From Clostridiales bacterium (GTDB lineage: Bacteria; Bacillota; Clostridia; Christensenellales; Aristaeellaceae), in contig JAAYJP010000138.1 in NCBI GenBank assembly GCA_012522875.1, positions 1 to 27,744 of the forward strand: a DNA stretch of 27,744 bases, in the 5' to 3' direction. A model generated the notes under the pieces. The model did no database searches. It saw nothing but the letters and a program-made list of their open reading frames with translations, and was not told the origin of the DNA. A program made the position numbers and the translations under genes. Of this stretch, positions 1 to 7,417 are shown one piece after another; within the stretch, counting starts at the first letter, position 1; each line of letters starts with the position of its first letter.

Positions 1-483
1 AAAAAAGTCCGTGTGCTGGTATTCGCCAAAGGCGAAAAGGCTGAAGAAGCCAGGGCTGCCGGCGCTGACTATGTAGGCGAAAATGATTTGGTAGACAAGA
101 TTAAGAACGAAAACTGGTTTGAGTTTGATGTCTGCGTGGCCACCCCTGACATGATGGGTGTCGTGGGCAAGATCGGCCGCGTCCTGGGCCCAAAAGGTTT
201 GATGCCCAACCCCAAATCAGGTACCGTTACCATGGATGTGACCAAGGCCATCACCGATATTAAGGGCGGTAAAGTGGAGTACCGGATCGACAAGACTGCT
301 ATCGCCCATTGTCCGATCGGAAAGGTCTCCTTTGATGAGGACAAGCTGGTGGAGAACCTCAACGCGCTTATGTCCGCTGTGATCAAATCCAAACCGACAG
401 CAGCAAAAGGCACTTATCTGCGCTCTTTATACCTGAGCACCACCATGGGGCCCTCGGTTCGCCTGAATCCTTTGAAGTTCTGA
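1..483 (+). CDS. rplA: 50S ribosomal protein L1, 5' end outside window
   Basis: L1 binds 23S rRNA at the mobile L1 stalk of the large subunit, helps release deacylated tRNA from the E site, and often represses its own operon. The frame is open from base 1 (KKVRVLVFAKGEKAEEA), and 160 residues are visible. About 70 N-terminal residues of the usual ~230 therefore lie upstream of the window. The L1 signature is clear, including VGKIGRVLGPKGLMPNPKSG and the C-terminal end of the fold. The gene ends in TGA at 481-483 and is followed 18 bases later by a strong terminator. rplJ, which normally follows rplA, is absent here; the next gene is convergent. rplK is probably upstream but cannot be seen. 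Confidence 0.97.
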   Translation, partial: KKVRVLVFAKGEKAEEARAAGADYVGENDLVDKIKNENWFEFDVCVATPDMMGVVGKIGRVLGPKGLMPNPKSGTVTMDVTKAITDIKGGKVEYRIDKTAIAHCPIGKVSFDEDKLVENLNALMSAVIKSKPTAAKGTYLRSLYLSTTMGPSVRLNPLKF

Positions 484-501
484 TATTTGCCCAATAGCAC
501 A

Positions 502-537
502 AAGCCCCATGCCCAGTTGTGAGGAATGGGGCTTTTT
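502..537 (+). terminator. Rho-independent terminator after rplA
   Basis: A perfect 9-bp stem (AAGCCCCAT at 502-510 with ATGGGGCTT at 526-534) is followed by a T run at 533-537. It sits just after the rplA stop and ends that transcript before rplJ/rplL could be reached. Confidence 0.88.
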
Positions 538-547
538 AGATGGAACC

Positions 548-576
548 GGGGGTGGCGCTTTATTGACGCCACCCCC
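548..576. terminator. second GC-rich hairpin between convergent genes
   Basis: GGGGGTGGCG (548-557) pairs perfectly with CGCCACCCCC (567-576) around a 9-base loop. On the + strand it is followed by GATTTT, a weak T tract. On the - strand no T tract follows. It lies 26 bases past the ispH-rpsA stop, so it may protect the 3' end of that mRNA or act with the neighbouring terminator as a two-way block. Confidence 0.5.
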
Positions 577-601
577 GATTTTAAACTGTGTTATTAGCGA
601 A

Positions 602-3052
602 TCAGGCTTCTTCAGTGGGTTCTTCTCTGTGCTCTTCGGCTGATTCCTCAGCCGCATCATTGACAGGTTCAGAAGCCGTATCCTGTGGGGCTTCCTCAAC
701 TTCCTTAGCAGCCTCGGCGGAAACGTCTTCTTCAGGCGTATCCTGTTCTTCCTTGGCTATCAACTCTTCCCTGGCTTTGCGCATGGCAAGCTCCAGAGTG
801 GTTTCCTGACGCTCGGATGGGGCAGCAGCGGAGGCTTCTTCAGCAGCTTCTGTTGCAGGCTTCTCATAGGTGCGGCTGTAATCCGCTTCAGATTCACCCG
901 GAATGTCTGCGTTGTAGTCCATCACAGTGTCTTCCATCGCCTCACGGATGGACAGGCTGATGCGCTTTGCCACCGGGTCAACCGCCAACACCTTAACACG
1001 GACATCCTGGCCCGGGGCCAGGACATCTTCCACCTTCTCAATGCGGGTGGCCGCTACCTGGGAGATGTGCACCAGGCCGTCAACACCGGGCTCAAGCTCC
1101 ACAAAGGCGCCAAAGTCACGGACACGAACCACCTTGCGCTCAAGAATGGAGCCAACGGGATACTTGTCTTCCACATTATCCCAGGGACGGGGTTGCAGCT
1201 GCTTATATCCCAGGGCAATACGGTCGCGTTCACGGTCCAGGGAAAGGATTTTTACCTCAACCTCCTGGTTGGTCTTGAGCACCGCACTTGGCACGATGTT
1301 GCGGCTCCAACTGAGGTCAGAAACATGAATGAGACCATCCACACCGCCCAGGTCAACGAAGGCACCGAAGTTGGTGAAGCGGCGCACAACGCCTTTGACC
1401 ACTTCGCCCTCCTGCAGGTTGGACCATACGGCCTCCCTGATGGCGGCGTTCTCAATGGCCAGGGCTTCCTTGCGGCTGGCCACTACGCGTTTTTTGCTGT
1501 CGTCGAGCTCTATGATCTTAAGCTTCATATCCTGACCGATAAATTGTGAAATCTTGTCCACATAGCGCTGGGCCAGGTGTGAAGCGGGAATGAAAGCGCG
1601 TACACCCTGGATGTCAGCCAAAAGGCCGCCTTTGACGGCTTCCTTGCCCACGCCGTGCACCAGTTCACCCGACTCATAATTGCCCTTGATCTCTTCCCAG
1701 ACCTTTCGATTGACGATGTTGCGCTGGGAGAGGATGACATTGCCTTCGCCGTCGTTGACCTTGACAATCTCAACTTCGATTTCGTCACCCAGTTGAATGT
1801 CCTTGTCCACCAGCTCAGAACGGTTGAGCAGGCCATCGGACTTATAGCCGATGTTGACACTGACCTCATCCTCAGTCAGTTGGACTACTTTGCCCAGGAT
1901 GACCTGACGGGGACGGATGCGGGAAAAGCTGTCTGCTGCCATCTCCATCATGCTCTGTTCTTTGGTCATGGGTGGGGGAGCAGGCTCTTCTTCGATCTTA
2001 GTCTCCGGATCTTCAGGCTGTGCTGCCGGCTCGGTAAACGCTGCTGCCTGATCCTCCGTGTTTTCCACGCGCGTCTCTTCAGCTTTGGGCGCGTCGGCCT
2101 GTGCAGTTTCCTCAGCCGGGATAGCTTCGGGCTCCTGGGGGATGGGGCCTGCCTGGGTATCAGGCTCCTGGATCGGGGTTTCCGAATCTTTTATTTCGTT
2201 GAGTTCCATGTCGTACATTTTGTCAACAACCTCCTTAAGTGACCACGCCGGAGTCGATGCGCCGGCGGTGATGCCGATGAGTTCCCTTGCGGGATTTAAT
2301 GGGTACAGGGAAAGTTCCGATGCGTTTTCCACCAGGAACGTATCCGGGCACCCTTTCTGGCAGGTCTCTGCCAGTTTGTGGGTGTTTGCGCTTCTGCGGC
2401 CACCCACAACAATCATTTTGTCCGCGCGCCTTGACAACTCCTCCGCCTCAGTCTGCCTGAGCGCAGTGGCCTGGCAGATGGTCTTCTTCAAACGGAGGTC
2501 AGGAAAACGGGACAGGAGATGCCGCGTGAGCGTGTCCCATCGGGACGGGGGAAAGGTGGTCTGGCTGACCACCAGCGCTTCAGCGCAACTATCCGGGAGT
2601 TGGTCAGACTGGGCTTCGCTGTCAATGACAAAACTTTCAGCCTGGCACCAGCCGATGATACCGACAACCTCTGGATGGGCCTCATCGCCCAGGATAATAA
2701 CCGGGCGGCCGTCAAGGCTTGACTGGTGAACCAACTGCTGTACATGATGCACGAAAACGCAAGTACAGTCAACTGTTTTCTTAGCCTTTTCGTGGGCTCT
2801 TGCAAGTAAGCCGGGGCCAACGCCATGGGAGCGGATAACCAGCAATCCGCCGGAGGCTTCCTCAGGGGTGTCCACCGCAGTTAGCCCACGCTCCCTGAGG
2901 GAGTCAACGACCGCTGGATTATGAATCACTTCCCCCAAAGAAAAACAAGGAATTCCCAATGCTTTAGCCTCTTCAGCGGCACGCTGTGCGCACGCAACCG
3001 CATTGCTGACTCCCCTGCAGAATCCCGCATGTGACGCTACTTGAATTGGCAT
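602..3052 (-). CDS. ispH-rpsA: IspH (HMBPP reductase) fused to ribosomal protein S1
   Basis: One 816-residue frame joins two proteins. Residues 1-287 are 4-hydroxy-3-methylbut-2-enyl diphosphate reductase, the last enzyme of the MEP isoprenoid pathway. The three [4Fe-4S] cysteines fit positions 12 (GFCRGV), 98 and 193 (TICQAT). Substrate-pocket residues H44, H76, H126, E128, T166, S221, N223 and S266 are present. A Glu/Pro/Ala-rich acidic linker (about 288-375) leads to four S1 RNA-binding domains near 382-452, 467-537, 555-624 and 642-712, then an acidic tail. Such fusions are known in Clostridia. I chose ATG at 3052 because it gives the usual 9 residues before GFC. A TTG at 3076 is in frame and would add 8 residues. 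The gene follows plsC by about 30 bases and ends the peptidoglycan-binding protein-cmk-plsC cluster. C96, beside ligand C98, replaces the usual Ala. Confidence 0.95.
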   Translation of the reverse strand: MPIQVASHAGFCRGVSNAVACAQRAAEEAKALGIPCFSLGEVIHNPAVVDSLRERGLTAVDTPEEASGGLLVIRSHGVGPGLLARAHEKAKKTVDCTCVFVHHVQQLVHQSSLDGRPVIILGDEAHPEVVGIIGWCQAESFVIDSEAQSDQLPDSCAEALVVSQTTFPPSRWDTLTRHLLSRFPDLRLKKTICQATALRQTEAEELSRRADKMIVVGGRRSANTHKLAETCQKGCPDTFLVENASELSLYPLNPARELIGITAGASTPAWSLKEVVDKMYDMELNEIKDSETPIQEPDTQAGPIPQEPEAIPAEETAQADAPKAEETRVENTEDQAAAFTEPAAQPEDPETKIEEEPAPPPMTKEQSMMEMAADSFSRIRPRQVILGKVVQLTEDEVSVNIGYKSDGLLNRSELVDKDIQLGDEIEVEIVKVNDGEGNVILSQRNIVNRKVWEEIKGNYESGELVHGVGKEAVKGGLLADIQGVRAFIPASHLAQRYVDKISQFIGQDMKLKIIELDDSKKRVVASRKEALAIENAAIREAVWSNLQEGEVVKGVVRRFTNFGAFVDLGGVDGLIHVSDLSWSRNIVPSAVLKTNQEVEVKILSLDRERDRIALGYKQLQPRPWDNVEDKYPVGSILERKVVRVRDFGAFVELEPGVDGLVHISQVAATRIEKVEDVLAPGQDVRVKVLAVDPVAKRISLSIREAMEDTVMDYNADIPGESEADYSRTYEKPATEAAEEASAAAPSERQETTLELAMRKAREELIAKEEQDTPEEDVSAEAAKEVEEAPQDTASEPVNDAAEESAEEHREEPTEEA

Positions 3053-3083
3053 AACGACAGTATCCCCACAAAGCAAAGGCCTC

Positions 3084-3722
3084 TCATACAGATCTCCGGG
3101 AACGAATGTTTTTTTGATGTTCTAAATTTTCATGGAGCTGCTGATAGACATGTTTGATATGCATTTGTACCGCTTCATAGGACAGTTCATCGCTCTCTTG
3201 GCGCAGCATTTCGAAGGGGATGGGCTCGCCCACCAGGATTTTAACACGCCTGAATGGACGTGGAATGCCGTGAAAATAAACCGGAAGAAGCGGCGTCTTG
3301 CTGCGCAGCGCCAAGACAGTAAAGCCAGACTCGATGTGCGCCATCGGGCTGCTGCCAGGATATCGGCTGCCCTCCGGAAAGAGGCCGAGCACGTGCCCGG
3401 CTTTCAGGGTGTTCAGGCAGGCGCGCAGGGCGCCGAGATCTGATTGATGGCGGCTGACTGGAATCATATGCAGCTTCTTAACAACCCAGCGCAGTGGGGC
3501 AAAGCGTGTCAACTCGCGTTTGCCCAAAAAACGGATTTCGTAGCGTTTCAAGTGAACAGCAAGGAGAATGGGATCCATCATGCTTTGATGGTTGGCAATC
3601 ATGATATAAGGCGCGCTTATGGCTTCCAGCTTTTCCGGGTTTATCATCGTTGCAGGATACAAAAAAGCGGCCAATAACTTGCCCAGCAATCTGGCGAATT
3701 GGTAAAACCAGGTTTTCTTCAC
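3084..3722 (-). CDS. plsC: 1-acyl-sn-glycerol-3-phosphate acyltransferase (PlsC family)
   Basis: The enzyme acylates lysophosphatidic acid to phosphatidic acid, the second step of membrane phospholipid synthesis. The catalytic NHxxxxD motif is at residues 44-50 (NHQSMMD), and the substrate-binding FPEGSR block is at about 115-120, followed by LPVYFHGIPRP. The length of 212 residues is normal. The N-terminus is hydrophobic and amphipathic, as expected for a membrane-surface enzyme. The start is GTG at 3722 or the adjacent TTG at 3725. Both lie 1-4 bases past the cmk stop, behind an AGGA inside the end of cmk. The longer open frame to 3788 would overlap cmk and is unlikely. The cmk-plsC-ispH-rpsA order is a familiar clostridial arrangement. 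Confidence 0.93.
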   Translation of the reverse strand: MKKTWFYQFARLLGKLLAAFLYPATMINPEKLEAISAPYIMIANHQSMMDPILLAVHLKRYEIRFLGKRELTRFAPLRWVVKKLHMIPVSRHQSDLGALRACLNTLKAGHVLGLFPEGSRYPGSSPMAHIESGFTVLALRSKTPLLPVYFHGIPRPFRRVKILVGEPIPFEMLRQESDELSYEAVQMHIKHVYQQLHENLEHQKNIRSRRSV

Positions 3723-3726
3723 CAAT

Positions 3727-4428
3727 TCAGGTTTTCCTGTCACGCTTTGCCTCCACCAGCTCCAGGAGTTTGGACAGCGTTTCCTCAAAAGATAAAGCTG
3801 AGGTGTCCAGCACCACAGCGTCCTCCGCCGGCCTTAAGGGGTCATGTTTACGGCTGGTATCCTGGGAATCGCGTTTAATGAGTTCTTGAAGCACGGTGGG
3901 ATAGTCGGACTTTTTACCGCTTGAGATTATCTGGGTATAGCGTCGCAAAGCCCGCGCTTCAGGGGAAGCGGTCAGGAAAATTTTGACATCTGCCTCAGGG
4001 AGCACCACCGTGCCGATATCCCGCCCGTCAATCAAGAGGCTTTGCTTCCGGGCAAGCTGCCGCTGGATGTCCACCAGGTAGCGCCTGACGGCCGGATAGC
4101 GCGATACGGCGGAAGCAGCGGCACCCACTGCCTCTTCACGGAGCCGATGGGTTACATTTTGGCCGTTGAGGAGCGTTATTTGCATACCATCCGTGTACTC
4201 CAAAGAGACAGCAGCCCAGCCGTTCCCAATAACTTCTTCAAGGGCCGCCTCACTTGCGGGGTTGATGCCATTCTCCAGCGCATACAAGCCCACAGCCCGG
4301 TACATGGCCCCGGTATCCAGATGCAGGATACCCAACTTGCGCGCCAATGCATCGCTTAGGGTGGATTTGCCCGCGCTCACCGGTCCGTCAATGGCGATGG
4401 AGAGGGGACGGTTGACTTCTTTCTCCAT
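3727..4428 (-). CDS. cmk: cytidylate kinase
   Basis: It phosphorylates CMP and dCMP with ATP, recycling cytidine nucleotides from RNA turnover and lipid synthesis. It has 233 residues, typical of the family. The P-loop GPVSAGKST is at residues 15-23. The CMP-binding and lid segments are recognisable at IDGRDIGTVVLPEADVKIF (133-151), near ARALRRY (158-164), and at KRDSQDTSRKHDPLRPA (185-201). The ATG at 4428 shares its A with the stop codon of the preceding gene (TGATG), so it is probably translated by coupling. The open frame extends to 4542, but that part overlaps the previous gene and has no family similarity. It sits between an envelope gene and plsC. Confidence 0.95.
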   Translation of the reverse strand: MEKEVNRPLSIAIDGPVSAGKSTLSDALARKLGILHLDTGAMYRAVGLYALENGINPASEAALEEVIGNGWAAVSLEYTDGMQITLLNGQNVTHRLREEAVGAAASAVSRYPAVRRYLVDIQRQLARKQSLLIDGRDIGTVVLPEADVKIFLTASPEARALRRYTQIISSGKKSDYPTVLQELIKRDSQDTSRKHDPLRPAEDAVVLDTSALSFEETLSKLLELVEAKRDRKT

Positions 4429-7319
4429 CAGCGTGCCATGCCCTGGGTCAAATCCCAGCCTTTCAGGATGGCATTCTGGTGGGAGACGGCATACGGCCCG
4501 GTTTGCGCGGCCTCGGCCATTTCCCTGGGGAAATGTACACATAGATGCCCTGCCAAGTCATTATCCGGGATATAATCCACTTCATGGCCATGGCTGTGCG
4601 TGGAGCCCATGTACACCCTGCCGTCGCTGAAGATCACCCAGACGGGCCGGGGCGTCCAGTTGTTGGCACCCATGATGGCGTTCATGACAGCGGTATCTGC
4701 CTTGGTGAGGACATCGCCGTCACCATGCTTGCCGAAGCTGTAGAATCTGAAATTATAGTGCATGCCGGTCGTGAAGTCATAAATGACGGCGTTGCGTACA
4801 CGCTGGGCATGGCCACGAACCTCAGTATACCAGTTGGCGAAGCGCACTTCGCTGGCCTTGGGGGCCTGGAAGCTGGAGCCAGTGCCGGGCAAGGATGTCG
4901 GCCTGGTGGTAGGCAAAGGTGCCGTAACGCCGGACGCGGCTATAGCATTGGCCGCATTGAGCTTGGCAAGTGTCAGCTTCCCTGCAATGCCGTCCGAATC
5001 CAGGCTGTTTCGCTGCTGAAAGCCCTGAACGGCCAGGGCTGTGCGCGGGCCAAAGATGCCGTCTGCGGCGCCTGTCAGGTAACCCAGGGTGATAAGCCGC
5101 TGCTGAAGCGCCGCCACTTCACTGCCCGCCGCTCCCAGTTTGTAGACGGAGGCAGCAACAGCGCCAGCTGTCGCGGTGGGCGCCGCTGTGGGCGCGTTGC
5201 TTATGGCTTTGGCACCGTAAAGCGCTGTCAGGGTAAGTTCGCCGGCGATGCCATCGGCGTCCAGGCTGTTGGTCCGCTGGAAATTGGAAACGGCCCGGGC
5301 GGTCTGCGTGCCAAAGATGCCATCTGCATTGCCCGTCAGATATCCCAGGACAATCAGGCGGGACTGCATGGCCCTGACCGCGTCACCGGTGGTTCCCATT
5401 TTAAGAAGTACGGGCGTCACCTCGGAAATGGCGCCAGGAGTGGGTTTTTCACCATCTGCCAGCGCATACATACTGTAGAGCACCTGCTGGGTGACCAGGT
5501 CGGCTTTCCCGGTAGCCGCCAGCCCGTTGACGCGCTGGAACTGCCGCAGGGCGGCAACGTCATCGCCGTCAAAAACCCCATCGGGCAAAACACTGTAATA
5601 ACCCAGTGCCACCAGACGCTCCTGGAGATCCGTGACGGCCTGGCCGCGGGTACCTGATTGGATTTCTATCACAGTATCCGGGGTTAGCGCAGTGGACCCG
5701 GATTGTACAGGCGCCTGGGTCCCCAGGAAGGTCTTTATGGATAGAAGTGTGAAAGCGTCTGCTTTGCCGGTTATCTTGATGCTGTGATCCTTCTGATAAG
5801 CCCGCACCGCCAGGGCCGTAGCCCTGGTGTATTCATGGCCCAGGGCTCCGTCATAGTGGCCAAGCTGTGTCAGCGCCTGGTGCAGCGCGTAGACCGCGTC
5901 GCCATAGTCCCCCTCCTGCATGGGATAGCCATCAATAGGGGGCAGGGTATTCACAAGCACGCGCTTGTTTTTGCTGTTGCGCACACGTTCCTCATACACC
6001 ATCTTCTGGAGTTCGGGGAGTGCGATGCCGGTAGCGCGCAGGCCGTTTTTGGCCTGCAGCGCTTTAAGGGACGCCAGGGTTCCAGCGCCGAATTCCCCAT
6101 CAATTTTGCCGCTATAGAAACCAAGTTCCGACAGCGCCTGCTGAAGGGCCCTTACCTTGGCGCCTTCGGAACCCACCGCCAGCGTCTCGTAGTTGACCCT
6201 TGCGCTGGGGTCTGTGTCCAGTGATTTGCCGCTGAGGTAAACCTCGGGGATATTGACGTATTCGGTCATCACATATCCGGTATAGTCGCGGTAGGAAACC
6301 TTTTGAAACTTTTCCTCATCAGCCTGCACTTCAATGGCAGCGCCCTGGGGAATGGTCAGGTAGCGCATGGATGAAAGGGAGCTGGTTTTGCGCAGGTTGA
6401 CAGCGGAGGATGTGGTGGTTCTATAGGGATAAGTGGCTTCCCCCTGATCATCGGCGGGGGCGGCTGTTTCATACTCCGGAGAAAGTGTAGATGTAACAGC
6501 AACCGTTCCGGCATTGCCAGGCGACTGTTGGGGGAAAAGTTTGGCATAGGTATCGCTGCCCACGATGCCATCCACCTTCAGCCCGTTGGCCTGCTGGAAA
6601 CCACGTACCGCTGCCTGCGTGGCGGTACCGTACTTGCCGTCAACAGCACCCTGATACAACTCAAGTTCCTTTAGCCGCTGCTGGATGGCCTCCACAGGAA
6701 CGCCTTCGTTATCCGGGCGGATGGTAATGCCGTCAATTGCCGGAAGCGTCTTGACCCTTGTTTTTACTCCCCGGCGATTAAAAGGCAAGCCCTCAAAAAG
6801 CAGTTCCTGAGTGGCAGGGTCTGCCTGGCCGCTGGAGGGCAGGCTGTTGGCTTCCTGAAAGGCACGCACTCCCTGGGTGGTACCGCTGCCGTATTTGCTG
6901 TCAATGCCGCTGCCGTAAAAGCCCAGTTCAATCAAAGCCTGTTGAAGGGCTTTCACAGCCTGGCTCTCAGCTCCGGCCTGAAGGAAGGGGTATTTTGCGC
7001 TGACGGAAGCGTCCACCGGCGGGAGAGGGTCAGGGGTTCCCTGAGCGCGGGCTTCAAGGAAGGAAGACATGATATAACCCTTTCTGCCCTCGTATTCCAC
7101 GGCCCGGTAGTTGCCCTCAGTTCCCGTGACCAGGACGGCCTCACCGGATTGGACCACATCCAGTATCGTGCCGGTTGAGGAGGGCCTGGACCTTAGCCTG
7201 ACGGAGGCGGTGGCAAAACTGACATAAGGGTAGGCTTCCTGGGCAAAGGCCATCAGCTGCGCAGCCAGCACAAACGACAGAACCAGGCAGAATATGCGAT
7301 GTTTGGCAATGCGCGTCAT
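4428..7319 (-). CDS. secreted multidomain protein: 2 SH3 + 7 peptidoglycan-binding repeats + unassigned C-terminal domain
   Basis: The product has 963 residues and a signal peptide (hydrophobic stretch 9-24, likely cleaved after AFA at about 26). In order: a bacterial SH3 domain (about 33-88); two PG_binding_1 repeats (about 113-265); a second SH3 (about 295-358); five more PG_binding_1 repeats (about 380-783); a Thr/Pro-rich linker; and a C-terminal domain of about 140 residues. That domain has HSHGHEVDYIP, GHLCVHFPRE and YAVSHQNAI. The His- and Cys-rich motifs suggest a metal site or hydrolase, but I cannot name the fold; I recall similar ends on other clostridial peptidoglycan-binding proteins. 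The ATG at 7319 is preceded by GGAGG; an in-frame ATG at 7340 lacks a good site. A promoter lies at 7353-7381. The role is probably cell-wall binding or remodelling outside the membrane. Confidence 0.88.
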   Translation of the reverse strand: MTRIAKHRIFCLVLSFVLAAQLMAFAQEAYPYVSFATASVRLRSRPSSTGTILDVVQSGEAVLVTGTEGNYRAVEYEGRKGYIMSSFLEARAQGTPDPLPPVDASVSAKYPFLQAGAESQAVKALQQALIELGFYGSGIDSKYGSGTTQGVRAFQEANSLPSSGQADPATQELLFEGLPFNRRGVKTRVKTLPAIDGITIRPDNEGVPVEAIQQRLKELELYQGAVDGKYGTATQAAVRGFQQANGLKVDGIVGSDTYAKLFPQQSPGNAGTVAVTSTLSPEYETAAPADDQGEATYPYRTTTSSAVNLRKTSSLSSMRYLTIPQGAAIEVQADEEKFQKVSYRDYTGYVMTEYVNIPEVYLSGKSLDTDPSARVNYETLAVGSEGAKVRALQQALSELGFYSGKIDGEFGAGTLASLKALQAKNGLRATGIALPELQKMVYEERVRNSKNKRVLVNTLPPIDGYPMQEGDYGDAVYALHQALTQLGHYDGALGHEYTRATALAVRAYQKDHSIKITGKADAFTLLSIKTFLGTQAPVQSGSTALTPDTVIEIQSGTRGQAVTDLQERLVALGYYSVLPDGVFDGDDVAALRQFQRVNGLAATGKADLVTQQVLYSMYALADGEKPTPGAISEVTPVLLKMGTTGDAVRAMQSRLIVLGYLTGNADGIFGTQTARAVSNFQRTNSLDADGIAGELTLTALYGAKAISNAPTAAPTATAGAVAASVYKLGAAGSEVAALQQRLITLGYLTGAADGIFGPRTALAVQGFQQRNSLDSDGIAGKLTLAKLNAANAIAASGVTAPLPTTRPTSLPGTGSSFQAPKASEVRFANWYTEVRGHAQRVRNAVIYDFTTGMHYNFRFYSFGKHGDGDVLTKADTAVMNAIMGANNWTPRPVWVIFSDGRVYMGSTHSHGHEVDYIPDNDLAGHLCVHFPREMAEAAQTGPYAVSHQNAILKGWDLTQGMAR

Positions 7320-7352
7320 GTGCACCTCCATAAATGCCATAAGATTACCAAT

Positions 7353-7381
7353 ATGGTAGGATATTCGGCTATAAATGTCAA
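7353..7381 (-). promoter_or_regulatory. sigma-A-type promoter for the peptidoglycan-binding protein-cmk-plsC-ispH-rpsA cluster
   Basis: Reading the - strand, TTGACA (7376-7381) is separated by 17 bases from TACCAT (7353-7358). It lies 34 bases before the chosen ATG, in an AT-rich gap with no visible terminator from the upstream amylase gene. Read-through from that gene is therefore possible. Confidence 0.6.
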
Positions 7382-7417
7382 GAAAATATTACGAAATGAT
7401 GAAAAAACATGAAGCAG

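Noticed and set aside
3052..3076. TTG start for ispH-rpsA eight codons upstream
   Set aside because: The ATG at 3052 gives the usual IspH N-terminus. The purine-rich sequence before the TTG is too close. Not fully excluded.
4545..5657. 370-residue open frame on + opposite the peptidoglycan-binding protein
   Set aside because: It is antisense to repeated, GC-rich domains whose codon pattern leaves the opposite strand open. It has no ribosome binding site and no recognisable protein.
5000..7000. Tandem DNA repeats or CRISPR-like array
   Set aside because: The repetition is at protein level (PG_binding_1 units), with diverged DNA and no regular short repeat-spacer structure.
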